Assembly (NCBI GenBank): GCA_023379825.1
Contig: JAMCPQ010000049.1
Location: 1 to 37,451 of the forward strand
Direction: 5' to 3'
DNA: 37,451 nucleotides
Origin: Thermoplasmatota archaeon
Lineage (GTDB): Archaea > Thermoplasmatota > Thermoplasmata > Thermoplasmatales > Thermoplasmataceae
Shown: in pieces, positions 20,061-28,929 of the stretch
How positions within the stretch are numbered: the stretch's first letter is position 1
Layout of the letters: the number at the start of each line of letters is the position of its first letter
Position numbers and translations under genes: made by a program
Notes under the pieces: generated by a model
Seen by the model: only the letters and a program-made list of their open reading frames with translations
What the model was told of the DNA's origin: nothing
Database searches by the model: none

Positions 20061-20075
20061 TGTGATTGTATCACA
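20061..20075. promoter_or_regulatory. Short palindrome in the arsB-like 5' region
   Basis: TGTGAT-TGT-ATCACA, perfect 6-bp arms; overlaps the next palindrome by 1 nt. Confidence 0.45.
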
Positions 20076-20092
20076 GTATATTAAAATATACT
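20075..20092. promoter_or_regulatory. Candidate ArsR operator 1 (arsB side)
   Basis: AGTATATT-AA-AATATACT, perfect 8-bp arms, about 36 bp upstream of the arsB-like start. Confidence 0.6.
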
Positions 20093-20152
20093 AATATAAA
20101 CTCCAAATCACTCAATTAATTCACTGAATGAAAGCAGGTATATTCATTAAGT

Positions 20153-20172
20153 ACATTAGCATATACTAATGT
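20153..20172. promoter_or_regulatory. Candidate ArsR operator 2 (dsrE side)
   Basis: ACATTAG-CATATA-CTAATGT, perfect 7-bp arms, overlapping the first ATG of the DsrE ORF. Shares direct repeat ATATACTAAT (20161-20170) with operator 1 (20086-20095). Confidence 0.6.
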
Positions 20173-20537
20173 TAAAAATGACTGGGAAAATAGCAATTGT
20201 TATTAATTCTGGACTGGACCAGAGACTCAAAGTCCTGTCAGGATTACATGTCGCAAAGAGAATATTTGATGCAAGAGAGGAAAACGGGATAGAGAAAGTG
20301 GAGGTATTTCTTTTCGCAGGGGGAGTGAAAGCTCTTGAACCAGGTCAGGATAATAAGGATGTGGAGGAGGCAATACAGGTGCTCAGAAATGAAGGAATAA
20401 CTCTGGAGGCATGCCTGAACCAGGTCAGATCCCTGAATATTAAGGAGACATTTTCCAGATACGGTATAGACCTGGAGTTTGCCAGAGATGCCTTCTCCCG
20501 GTATGCGGTAGAAGGTTACACTGTCATATCATTCTGA
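20169..20537 (+). CDS. DsrE family protein
   Basis: 122 aa; KIAIVINSGLDQ...VEVFLFAGGVKALE...EGITLEACLNQVRSLNI resembles the DsrE/F fold. ATG at 20178 (MTGKIAIV) is the probable start. Confidence 0.75.
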   Translation: MLKMTGKIAIVINSGLDQRLKVLSGLHVAKRIFDAREENGIEKVEVFLFAGGVKALEPGQDNKDVEEAIQVLRNEGITLEACLNQVRSLNIKETFSRYGIDLEFARDAFSRYAVEGYTVISF

Positions 20538-20539
20538 AA

Positions 20540-21166
20540 TTGTGGGGCTGTAATATGGATCAGGTCAATTTGCCGGTATTTCATGTCAGGGATACCGAAT
20601 CCAGCCATGGAAGATATTCTGATGATATCAAAGAAATCTCCTTCAGTGATCTTGTCAAGTTCCATGGGCACGCATGCGACGGTCTTTACAGGGGCGTATA
20701 CGCATTGTCAGCCGCCTTCAAAGTACTTTTTCCGGATAGGATAATAGACCGTACTGACATAAGGGCATTATCCAGGAATAGCCCTTGCCTTGGGGATGCT
20801 GTTTCCTATCTGACAGGTGCCAGGGTCAGGTTTGGAACTCAGGATGTATTGAACAGGTCAGGTGTGTGGTATATGCTTCAGAGAATCTCTACTCTGGATT
20901 CTGTAGAGGTGACAGAGGATCCGGATTTCTTTCCTTCTGAGATCTCGGATACGGAAACATCTCTTCCAGGATATGGCGGGAAAGAACTTTCTGTGATGCT
21001 TGATAAACTGAAGGAGATGCAGAACAGGTGGATAGAGGAAACCTTTCTGAGGACAAAACCTGAAGAACATTATTACGCAAGGAAAATTGAATTCAAATGG
21101 AACGAAGTACCGTACAGCAATAAAGGAATCAGAACTGATATATTATTCAAGGATGTATTAAGGTAA
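20540..21166 (+). CDS. FmdE-like domain protein
   Basis: FSDLVKFHGHACDGLYRGVYALSAAF...NSPCLGDAVSYLTGARVRFGT resembles the FmdE pattern (FHGH.CPGL / C..DA...LTG). No C-terminal zinc ribbon. The true start may be the ATG at 20555 (MDQVNLP). Confidence 0.7.
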   Translation: MWGCNMDQVNLPVFHVRDTESSHGRYSDDIKEISFSDLVKFHGHACDGLYRGVYALSAAFKVLFPDRIIDRTDIRALSRNSPCLGDAVSYLTGARVRFGTQDVLNRSGVWYMLQRISTLDSVEVTEDPDFFPSEISDTETSLPGYGGKELSVMLDKLKEMQNRWIEETFLRTKPEEHYYARKIEFKWNEVPYSNKGIRTDILFKDVLR

Positions 21167-21167
21167 T

Positions 21168-21515
21168 ATGATAAGATCGGAGCCTCAATACCCAATATCC
21201 AGGATAGCGGAAATCTTCAAGGTTCTGGGTGATCAGAACAGACTGCACATTCTATCACTCATCAGCAATCAGGAGCTGTGTGTTTGTGAGATCACATCTA
21301 TAATCGGTATGTCACAGTCAAACGCGTCGCAGCATCTTGCTAAACTCAGGTCAGCAGGTCTTGTCAAAGAGAGAAGAAGTGCCCAGTGGATTTATTATTC
21401 TCTGAATCAGGAGGCACTTCCACTGATCAAAGAGGTTCTAAAGATGCTCCCGGATGTTTCTCATGAGCTGGAAAGATTGAAGACTCAACCTGACCGGCCT
21501 AAATGTGATACCTGA
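21168..21515 (+). CDS. ArsR family transcriptional regulator
   Basis: 115 aa; LGDQNRLHILSLISNQELCVCEITSIIGMSQSNASQHLAKLRSAGLVKERRSAQWIYYSL; ELCVCE motif as in metalloid-sensing ArsR. Confidence 0.93.
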   Translation: MIRSEPQYPISRIAEIFKVLGDQNRLHILSLISNQELCVCEITSIIGMSQSNASQHLAKLRSAGLVKERRSAQWIYYSLNQEALPLIKEVLKMLPDVSHELERLKTQPDRPKCDT

Positions 21516-21574
21516 AGTGAAGAGTGAAGAAATATAATTTATTCAGACTCTTCCGTCAAAGGTATTCCGGTAAC

Positions 21575-22396
21575 TTATCCGCCATGTTTGAAGGCCGGAT
21601 AGAGAAGCATGCCCCCGTCTACCACAAGAGTTGTTCCTGTGATGTAGGAAGCCATTTCACTGACCAGGAAAGTTACTGCCTCTGCAATATCACTGGTTTC
21701 TCCCATCCTTGGCATAGCTATCTTTGTCAGGAGGTCTCTGTAAGTATCAGGATTGCCCCAGACATCCTTGTTAATAGGTGTTTTAATGGCACCGGGAGCT
21801 ACAGACACAACTCTGATTCCTGATTCGGAAACCTCCTGAGCAAGGGTCTTTGTAAACATTGAAAGTCCAGCCTTGGCACTGCAGTAAGCTGTATATCCGG
21901 ACCATGGTAGAAATTCATGAACTGAAGTTACATTAATTATTACACCATGCCCGGATTTTTTCATCCTCTTGACTGCCTCTCTTGAGCAGTAATAAGGTCC
22001 CATCAGGTTTATTCCAATTACCTTTTCCCATTCGTCAGAGTCATCATCTCCACAAATCTGACGTTTCCCGTCTATTCCTGCGTTGTTTACTAGAATGTCA
22101 ACAAGTCCAAGTTTATCATCGATGTTCCTGAAAATATTCAACACATCGTTTCTGTTTGATACATCTCCACCGAACACAGCAGCTTTTCCTCCATTATTGT
22201 TGATTTCAGTGGCTAACTGCTCGGCTTGCTGTTTTTCAGAATGATAATGGATTGCCACAGTTGCTCCAGCCTTGGCAAGATATTTTGCTATCTCCATTCC
22301 GAGACCCGAGCTTGAACCAGTGACCAGGGCTATCCTCCCTTTCAGACTTATTTTTAATCCTGTGCCGTAAGATAAATTACTGTTCTCGTCAGCCAT
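21575..22396 (-). CDS. SDR family oxidoreductase, glucose 1-dehydrogenase-like
   Basis: 273 aa; ALVTGSSSGLGMEIA, DILVNNAGIDG, YTAYCSAKAG, PGAIKTPIN, ITGTTLVVDGGMLLYPAF (the end resembles bacterial glucose dehydrogenases). Confidence 0.88.
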   Translation of the reverse strand: MADENSNLSYGTGLKISLKGRIALVTGSSSGLGMEIAKYLAKAGATVAIHYHSEKQQAEQLATEINNNGGKAAVFGGDVSNRNDVLNIFRNIDDKLGLVDILVNNAGIDGKRQICGDDDSDEWEKVIGINLMGPYYCSREAVKRMKKSGHGVIINVTSVHEFLPWSGYTAYCSAKAGLSMFTKTLAQEVSESGIRVVSVAPGAIKTPINKDVWGNPDTYRDLLTKIAMPRMGETSDIAEAVTFLVSEMASYITGTTLVVDGGMLLYPAFKHGG

Positions 22397-22599
22397 TTAA
22401 TTATATTGTATCATTCAACATAAGTTTACCTCATGTATTAATGGATAAGATATGAAGAATCTGGAGGGTTATGTGTCAAAGGACTCTCCCATCTTCAATC
22501 CTGTAAATAACTGGACGGGTCAGTCGTATAACTTCATAGTGAAACCTTCCTGAGTGCAGGATTATGATATTGTTTTATATCTTGAATCGATGTGTTATT

Positions 22600-23484
22600 A
22601 TGAAATATGATGGAATTGTTACTCCTATGATAACACCATTCAAAAAGAATGGTGAAATTGATCTGGAGGCCACTGATCTTCTCATTGAAAGGATTAAAGG
22701 TTACGGTAGCAGCGGGCTGTTTCCCTTAGGAAGTACCGGGCTATTTTCGTTTCTCCAGAAAGAGGAACGAGACAGGTTCCTGAGGTATGTTATAGATAAT
22801 GCACATGGTCTTCCTGTTCTGGCTGGAGTCGGCTCATCTTCAACACAGGAGGCAATTTTTTATGGAAAGAAGGCTCTGGATTACGGAGCAAGTGCTCTTG
22901 TTCTGATGCCAACATATTACATAACACCAGGACAGGATGAGATAAAGGACCACTACTCCCGGTTTTTCGAATCAGTCAGTGGAGATACCTTTGTTTACAA
23001 CATCCCTCAGTTGACCCAGGCATGGATACAGCCTGAGACCGCAAAATGGCTTGTATCACAGCACTCTCAGATAGTCGGATTGAAGGAAAGTTCCGGGGAC
23101 ATGCGATATTTCTCCAAACTCATGGATCTCAAGGAGGGTGATTTTTCAATTTTCCAGGGTCAGGATGATCTTCTGATACCATCCCTGAGCCTTGGGGCAA
23201 GTGGCGGTGTCTGTGGAGTGACTAATTTTTCAGATGCGGTGGTAAGGGCATACAGAGCCTACAGAGAAGGGTCTCACGAAAAGGCAATGGAAATCCAGCT
23301 TAAGGAGATAAACCCCATAATACATGCTCTTCAAAAGGCAACATTCCCGTCACTGTATTATGACATGTTTTACAGGATAAATGAGATTGAAGGAGGCTTC
23401 AGGTCACCAATGGTACGTCCCTCAAGAGATCTTTCTGAGTTGGCGGAAAGGACAATTTCTCACGTTTCCCCTGAGAAAATATAA
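22600..23484 (+). CDS. DapA-superfamily aldolase (2-keto-3-deoxygluconate aldolase-like)
   Basis: Start at internal ATG (MKYDGIVTPMITPFKKNGEIDLEATDLLIERIK); LFPLGSTGLF, VFVYNIPQ-type YNIPQ, and Schiff-base segment IVGLKESSGDMRYF. Confidence 0.85.
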   Translation: MKYDGIVTPMITPFKKNGEIDLEATDLLIERIKGYGSSGLFPLGSTGLFSFLQKEERDRFLRYVIDNAHGLPVLAGVGSSSTQEAIFYGKKALDYGASALVLMPTYYITPGQDEIKDHYSRFFESVSGDTFVYNIPQLTQAWIQPETAKWLVSQHSQIVGLKESSGDMRYFSKLMDLKEGDFSIFQGQDDLLIPSLSLGASGGVCGVTNFSDAVVRAYRAYREGSHEKAMEIQLKEINPIIHALQKATFPSLYYDMFYRINEIEGGFRSPMVRPSRDLSELAERTISHVSPEKI

Positions 23485-23531
23485 ATAGGCTCTTGCCCTT
23501 ATGAAATGCCTTAAGTGAAGGAGGTTCCAAA

Positions 23532-23900
23532 ATGGATAAAAACAGTTATGTGAAATTTGAGACTCCCGAATCAGTAGAAAAGAAATTGTTGGATCTTGTA
23601 GAGAATTCTTTCAGAAGTGGAAAGATAAAAAAGGGAACCAATGAGGTTATAAAGTCTATTGAGAGAGGAGAGAGCAAGATCGTAGTTATAGCAGAGGATG
23701 TTTCACCACCAGAGGTCGTGTATTATCTTCCTACACTGTGTGATGACAGAAAGGTTCCATATGCATATGTGAAGAAGAAGAGCGATCTCGGTGCAAAGGT
23801 AGGTATTGGTTCCGCAGCATCCATATCTGTAGTAGATTACGGCAAGAGTGAAGAGATATACAAGCAGATAATTTCTGAACTTTCAGAAGTTAAGAAATAA
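23532..23900 (+). CDS. rpl7ae: 50S ribosomal protein L7Ae
   Basis: KKGTNEVIKSIERGESKIVVIAEDVSPPEVVYYLPTLCDDRKVPYAYV; upstream GGAGG. Confidence 0.97.
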   Translation: MDKNSYVKFETPESVEKKLLDLVENSFRSGKIKKGTNEVIKSIERGESKIVVIAEDVSPPEVVYYLPTLCDDRKVPYAYVKKKSDLGAKVGIGSAASISVVDYGKSEEIYKQIISELSEVKK

Positions 23901-23910
23901 GGTGTGATTG

Positions 23911-24120
23911 ATGGCTGAAGAAGCAACTCCTGCAGAAGTTGTAGAACTTATGGGGAGAACCGGCATGAGTGGGGAGGCAACTACCGTAAAGGTAAGGGTT
24001 CTCTCCGGCAGGGACCAGGGAAGGATCATAGCCCGTAACGTGATGGGCCCTGTCAGGGTTGGCGACATCCTTATGCTCAGGGAAACAGCAAGAGAGGCAA
24101 GAAAACTCTCAATAAGGTGA
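23911..24120 (+). CDS. rps28e: 30S ribosomal protein S28e
   Basis: [64 protein letters not shown] at 23911 (the track begins at TTG 23908). Confidence 0.97.
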   Translation: MAEEATPAEVVELMGRTGMSGEATTVKVRVLSGRDQGRIIARNVMGPVRVGDILMLRETAREARKLSIR

Positions 24121-24125
24121 GTTAA

Positions 24126-24338
24126 TTGGCAGTAAACAAAAATTGCCACTTCTGTGGCTCAATTATTGAACCCGGTACAGGTTTTCTCTTCGTGAGAAGG
24201 GATGGAGCCCTGCTGAATTTCTGCTCAAGGAAATGTGAGCGGAATATGATAGAGCTTGGGAGAGTACCCAGGAAGACACGCTGGACTAATGAGTACCACA
24301 ACCTGAAGTCTATGAAGAAACAGACTTCCAAGAACTAG
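24126..24338 (+). CDS. rpl24e: 50S ribosomal protein L24e
   Basis: [38 protein letters not shown] start. Confidence 0.96.
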   Translation: MAVNKNCHFCGSIIEPGTGFLFVRRDGALLNFCSRKCERNMIELGRVPRKTRWTNEYHNLKSMKKQTSKN

Positions 24339-24346
24339 GTGACTTC

Positions 24347-24793
24347 ATGGAGAAAACACTGATACTGCTGAAACCCGATGCAGTCAAGAGAAGACTCTCG
24401 GGGGAAATATTTTCGCGCTTCGAGAAGAAGGGCCTTAAGATTGTGGGCCTGAAGCTGATGCGTCTTTCAAAGGCTCAGGCTGAGAGGCATTATTCCGTTC
24501 ATAAGGGAAAACCCTTCTTCAACGGTCTGGTTGAATACATCACATCAGGTCCGATTGTTGCAGCTGTACTCGAGGGTGAAAACAGCATATCCATAACAAG
24601 AACCCTGAGCGGCGCAACTGACGGTTCCAAGGCTGCACCAGGCACAATCAGGGGCGATTATTCCATGGGTATTGAGAAAAACATCATTCATGCATCAGAT
24701 TCCAGTGAATCTTTCGAACATGAGTTTCCAATATTCTTCAGCAAGGAAGAAGTTCAAGAATACAACTGTGGCGACGAGGAGAATATATTTTGA
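24347..24793 (+). CDS. ndk: Nucleoside diphosphate kinase
   Basis: EKTLILLKPDAVKRRLSGEI...IRGDYSMGIEKNIIHASDSSESFEHE (catalytic His region). Confidence 0.97.
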   Translation: MEKTLILLKPDAVKRRLSGEIFSRFEKKGLKIVGLKLMRLSKAQAERHYSVHKGKPFFNGLVEYITSGPIVAAVLEGENSISITRTLSGATDGSKAAPGTIRGDYSMGIEKNIIHASDSSESFEHEFPIFFSKEEVQEYNCGDEENIF

Positions 24794-24799
24794 TTGGAA

Positions 24800-26548
24800 A
24801 TGTCAGCAGATACACTGAGGCAGCCCATAGTTTGTGTTCTGGGTCACGTGGACCATGGAAAAACATCTCTTCTTGATTCTATAAGAAGCACCACAGTTGC
24901 CAAAAAAGAGGTAGGTGGAATAACCCAGAGGATTGGGGCCACCGATGTAGATATTTCTGAGATAGAAAAGAGAGCTAATCTCTCCGGGAAAAAATCACCC
25001 TTCAAGATACCCGGTCTTCTCTTCATTGACACACCCGGGCATGTTGCATTCTCCAATATGAGGGCCAGAGGGGGAGCTCTGGCAGATATGGCCATTCTTG
25101 TTGTTGATATCAATGAAGGATTCAAGCCACAGACAATAGAGTCCATAAATATACTGAAAAAATTCAAGACTCCATTCATAGTTGCTGCAAACAAGATAGA
25201 TCTTGTCCCATTCTTCAGACCCGTAAGGAATACCTCATTTGTTGAGGCAATGAAGGGACAGAGGCAGGAGTATACAGACGAACTTGAGAAAAGGCTATAT
25301 GATCTGGTTTACAAATTCTATGAATATGGCCTCACAACGGAAAGATATGACAGAATCACCGATTTCGCCAAGACGGTTGCAATAGTCCCAGTAAGTGCAA
25401 AACTTGAAATAGGAATCCAGGACGTTCTTGTCATGCTAGCAGGTCTTTCCCAGCGCTATCTTGCTCAGGATATAAAATTTCAGGATACTCCTGGGAGGGG
25501 CACCATTATAGAGCTGAAGACGGAGGGTTCCATCGGTATAACACTGGACACGGTCCTCTATCAGGGGAAGCTGAAAAAGGGGGACATGATCGCCATAAAC
25601 ACAACCTCCGGGCCAGCACTCACAAAGGTGAAAGCTCTGCTGGTCAATTCCAGGACAAAGTCAGGAAAGATAGTAGAAAGGAATTCTGTAAATTCAGCGG
25701 CCGGTATCAGGGTACTGATCTCGGATAAACTTGATGTTGTTTCAGGTTCCCCGCTTATAGTTGTTCAGGGTGATCCCCAGGAAGCATTTCAGGAGATTTC
25801 CAGAGAATCCTCTGTGAATATCAAACTTTCAGAGCATGGTCTTACAATCAAGGCAGATGCCCTTGGTTCACTTGAAGCACTTGCTTATGAACTCATAGAC
25901 AAAGGATTCACAATAAGATCTGCTTCTGTTGGAAGCATAACCAGAAGGGATGTAATAGATGTTTCCACATTGAATGATCCGCTGGACAGGCTTATTGTAG
26001 GATTCAACGTCCAGATAACACAGGACGCCAGGGATGAGAGTTTCTCCTCGGATATAGGAATACTGTCAGGCGATGTCATATATTCGCTTGTTGAGGAATC
26101 CCTTGAGTGGTACAGAAAGAGAAAGGATCAGCTGAATGAGGAGAGAAAACAGTCCACATCAATTCCCGCTAAGATCATGATCATGCCAGAATATGTGTTC
26201 AGGACAACTAAGCCTGTAATTGCGGGAGTTAAGATATTCTCGGGCAGAATCAAGGTTGGTGACACACTGATCCGGGCTGACGGCCGTTATGGAGGCACGA
26301 TAAAAAGCATCAGGGATGGTGAGGTATCAAAGCAGTTTGCCGATGCACCTGCTGAAGTTGCTGTATCAATAGAAGGAGTCACACTGAACAGACAGATAAA
26401 TCCATCAGAACCCCTTTACGTTGATATTCCTGAATCGGTAGTCAAAATTCTAAGAGAAAACCGCCTTGATGACCAGACCATGGAAACACTTGAGGAAATT
26501 ATACGGATAAAGAGAAAGGAGAATATCTTCTGGGGAACAAGGACCTAA
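24800..26548 (+). CDS. infB: Translation initiation factor aIF5B/IF-2
   Basis: GHVDHGKTSLLDSIR, DTPGHVAF, AANKIDLV; placed in the classic L7Ae-S28e-L24e-Ndk-IF2 block. ATG at 24800. Confidence 0.97.
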   Translation: MSADTLRQPIVCVLGHVDHGKTSLLDSIRSTTVAKKEVGGITQRIGATDVDISEIEKRANLSGKKSPFKIPGLLFIDTPGHVAFSNMRARGGALADMAILVVDINEGFKPQTIESINILKKFKTPFIVAANKIDLVPFFRPVRNTSFVEAMKGQRQEYTDELEKRLYDLVYKFYEYGLTTERYDRITDFAKTVAIVPVSAKLEIGIQDVLVMLAGLSQRYLAQDIKFQDTPGRGTIIELKTEGSIGITLDTVLYQGKLKKGDMIAINTTSGPALTKVKALLVNSRTKSGKIVERNSVNSAAGIRVLISDKLDVVSGSPLIVVQGDPQEAFQEISRESSVNIKLSEHGLTIKADALGSLEALAYELIDKGFTIRSASVGSITRRDVIDVSTLNDPLDRLIVGFNVQITQDARDESFSSDIGILSGDVIYSLVEESLEWYRKRKDQLNEERKQSTSIPAKIMIMPEYVFRTTKPVIAGVKIFSGRIKVGDTLIRADGRYGGTIKSIRDGEVSKQFADAPAEVAVSIEGVTLNRQINPSEPLYVDIPESVVKILRENRLDDQTMETLEEIIRIKRKENIFWGTRT

Positions 26549-27507
26549 TAGATCAGATAGGTTGCTATAGCAATAATGGCCGCAAGCATCAGGCTGTAAA
26601 ATCTCCTCATCCTCACACCGGTCAGGAATATCAGCATTACTGAGGCCAGTATCATGAGCAACATGGCCTGCAGTCCGGGACGGAAATATATCCTTGTAAG
26701 GAGCATGGATATGGCCAGAAGAAAAGCTCCTTTGTAGATTGTTGATCCGATCACAACCCCCATTGCAGCCTGCCCGTCTATCTTCCTGATGCTTGTTATG
26801 AACATGGTGATTTCGGGAAGTGAACCTGCAATGCCTGTAATTATGAATCCGGATGCAAATGAGCTGATTCCGGAAATTGCAGATAGGCTGTCTGTATATA
26901 TAACCAGGGCATTTGAAGAGAGGGAAAGAACCACTACTGAAAATATCATTGTGAGAATGCTGAAGTCCCGATGTTCATCCTCTTCATTCTGTGAATGCGA
27001 GTTACCGGTGAAAACATAGAACAGAAACACCAGAATCAGAAACGGAGCAAAGATGAGTGTGTAACTCTGAGGAAGAAATGCAAGCGGAACAATAAGACAA
27101 CTTGCAAGGAGTATCAGCAATGCCCCTCCTGTATGCTTTCTCAGAGCCCCTGTCACTGCAACTGGTATCAGAATAATGAGTATTACAAGAGTGAGTATGT
27201 TTGAACCCTCTATGGTACCGAAGCTTATTCCTCCAAACCCTCTCAGAGATGAGTCCAGTACAACAGCAATCTCGTCAAGGACTGCTCCAGTTGCCAGTAT
27301 GAATTTCCCCATTGATGCATTGCTGATCCTGAATCTTGAAGATACAGCTCTTGCCTGATCAACAAAGGAATCGCTGGAAAGTACCAGCGCCAATATGGAT
27401 ACTGCATCAATAGCAATTATCTCAAAAAAATCAGAAAGAATCCTGAATATTGAAAAATAGACAAGTATTGCAGTGAGAATGAGAAGAGCAGGAAGAGTTC
27501 TTCTCAA
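26545..27507 (-). CDS. Sodium/calcium exchanger family membrane protein
   Basis: 320 aa; FILATGAVLDEIAVVLDSSLRG and ASGFIITGIAGSLPEITMFITSI resemble the two alpha repeats of CaCA exchangers. Confidence 0.82.
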   Translation of the reverse strand: MRRTLPALLILTAILVYFSIFRILSDFFEIIAIDAVSILALVLSSDSFVDQARAVSSRFRISNASMGKFILATGAVLDEIAVVLDSSLRGFGGISFGTIEGSNILTLVILIILIPVAVTGALRKHTGGALLILLASCLIVPLAFLPQSYTLIFAPFLILVFLFYVFTGNSHSQNEEDEHRDFSILTMIFSVVVLSLSSNALVIYTDSLSAISGISSFASGFIITGIAGSLPEITMFITSIRKIDGQAAMGVVIGSTIYKGAFLLAISMLLTRIYFRPGLQAMLLMILASVMLIFLTGVRMRRFYSLMLAAIIAIATYLIY

Positions 27508-27517
27508 TATGGCACCT

Positions 27518-27916
27518 TTACTGGATTATAAGGTGCTCCGGTTTCTCCACCTTTACCTCTTCAGTTACAGAGGTCCCCCTTCTCAGCCTCTTGCAATCTA
27601 TCTTATCTGGACTCAGGTGTTCCACAAGGTAGTCAAATGCTGTCTCTGCACCTTTCGGATCACCACAGGTATAGACATCAAGGGTTACAAGCCCGTACTC
27701 CGGCCAGGTATGAAATGACAGATGTGACTCTGCCAGTAAAACAACACCGCTTGCACCCGCTGGCTGGAACTGATAATAGTCGGACGATATTCTGGTTAGG
27801 TTGCCAGCCCTGACAGCATCCTCAATAATCGGATATATGCTGTCCGCCTTTGAAATTATGTCCGGATCCACGCCATACAGATCTGCCAAAATCTGAAACC
27901 CTACGGCCACTGCCAT
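27518..27916 (-). CDS. speD: S-adenosylmethionine decarboxylase proenzyme
   Basis: VVLLAESHLSFHTWPEYGLVTLDVYTCG (ES.. cleavage and active site). Start taken at MAVAVGF; the track begins at an upstream GTG (27934). Confidence 0.92.
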   Translation of the reverse strand: MAVAVGFQILADLYGVDPDIISKADSIYPIIEDAVRAGNLTRISSDYYQFQPAGASGVVLLAESHLSFHTWPEYGLVTLDVYTCGDPKGAETAFDYLVEHLSPDKIDCKRLRRGTSVTEEVKVEKPEHLIIQ

Positions 27917-28060
27917 CTTCCTCCATATTTGCACCTCAAAGTTGACGATCAGTCGTATTAAAATGTTGTATTTAAATATTTATTATCTAAGTCAGTTTTT
28001 ACTTATATCTACACATCTGGATAATTATGGAAAATTCAATTGTGCGATATAAATATCTAT

Positions 28061-28099
28061 TACAAAATACTTATATTATTATATTTTGTAGTCTACAAA
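28061..28099. repeat. Overlapping inverted repeats upstream of speD
   Basis: TACAAAATA (28061-28069) / TATTTTGTA (28082-28090), perfect 9-bp arms; and TTTGTAG-T-CTACAAA (28085-28099), perfect 7-bp arms. Confidence 0.5.
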
Positions 28100-28854
28100 T
28101 ATTTAATTTGCAGGTTTATTTCAGGATATCTGGTCTCCATTTCCTTGATCAGGCTGAGGGCAAAATGGAACCTTCTGCTGGAGATCACCAATAAAACCCT
28201 CAAACCTCTGGAAGCTGCCTCAAAGCTTCCTTCGAGGGAAGCAAATTCGATTCTCGGGACATGACCGGATGACCTTACAAGATGATACGCATGTTCTCCT
28301 GAAACTGCAAGAATGCGCTTCTCTGATATGGCCTTTGCAACCTCCTCCCTGAAAGGTTGGGATTCGTTGAATGATGGGGATACTGGAACAACAAATATGA
28401 GAACGTCACCTATGTTGACATCTATCTTCTCCTTTACCTGACCAATTCCAACTATGCTGTCCCTGGGCGCATCCCATACAGCAATTCCGGAGTAATGCCC
28501 ATCTGCCTTCCGTGCATGGAGGTATCCATCCATCATGTACAGCTGAGCTTTCTCATTTTTTGAAAAGTCATCATCAGCAATTGCCTCCCATGTGTTTACG
28601 GTGTCAAGCCTGCTGAGGTTAGAGGCTACAAAATCACGTAGATTTGTAAGATAGGTCTCAACAAAGGAGAAACCATCCTTTGTAACATGGCCATTCTGAT
28701 CAAGAAGCCCTCTTTTTTCAAGCTGCCTTATGTTGTATTGAACTCCCTGCAGGGTAATGCCAACCTCCCTTGATATTGCTGCCGGCCTCTCTTCTCCCTG
28801 CAGTATCCGGAGCATTATCATCAACTGGGTGAGCGTTCCCTGATCAGGCACCAT
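28093..28854 (-). CDS. Winged-helix regulator-like protein (conserved archaeal type)
   Basis: 253 aa; N-terminal wHTH ILQGEERPAAISREVGITLQGVQYNIRQLEKRGLLDQNGHVTKDG. Confidence 0.75.
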   Translation of the reverse strand: MVPDQGTLTQLMIMLRILQGEERPAAISREVGITLQGVQYNIRQLEKRGLLDQNGHVTKDGFSFVETYLTNLRDFVASNLSRLDTVNTWEAIADDDFSKNEKAQLYMMDGYLHARKADGHYSGIAVWDAPRDSIVGIGQVKEKIDVNIGDVLIFVVPVSPSFNESQPFREEVAKAISEKRILAVSGEHAYHLVRSSGHVPRIEFASLEGSFEAASRGLRVLLVISSRRFHFALSLIKEMETRYPEINLQIKYL

Positions 28855-28929
28855 GGGACGGAAATAGGGGTCCCTGATATTAAGTGTTTTTCATAAACTT
28901 TGAAATTCAAGTACTGCATTGGATGGATC

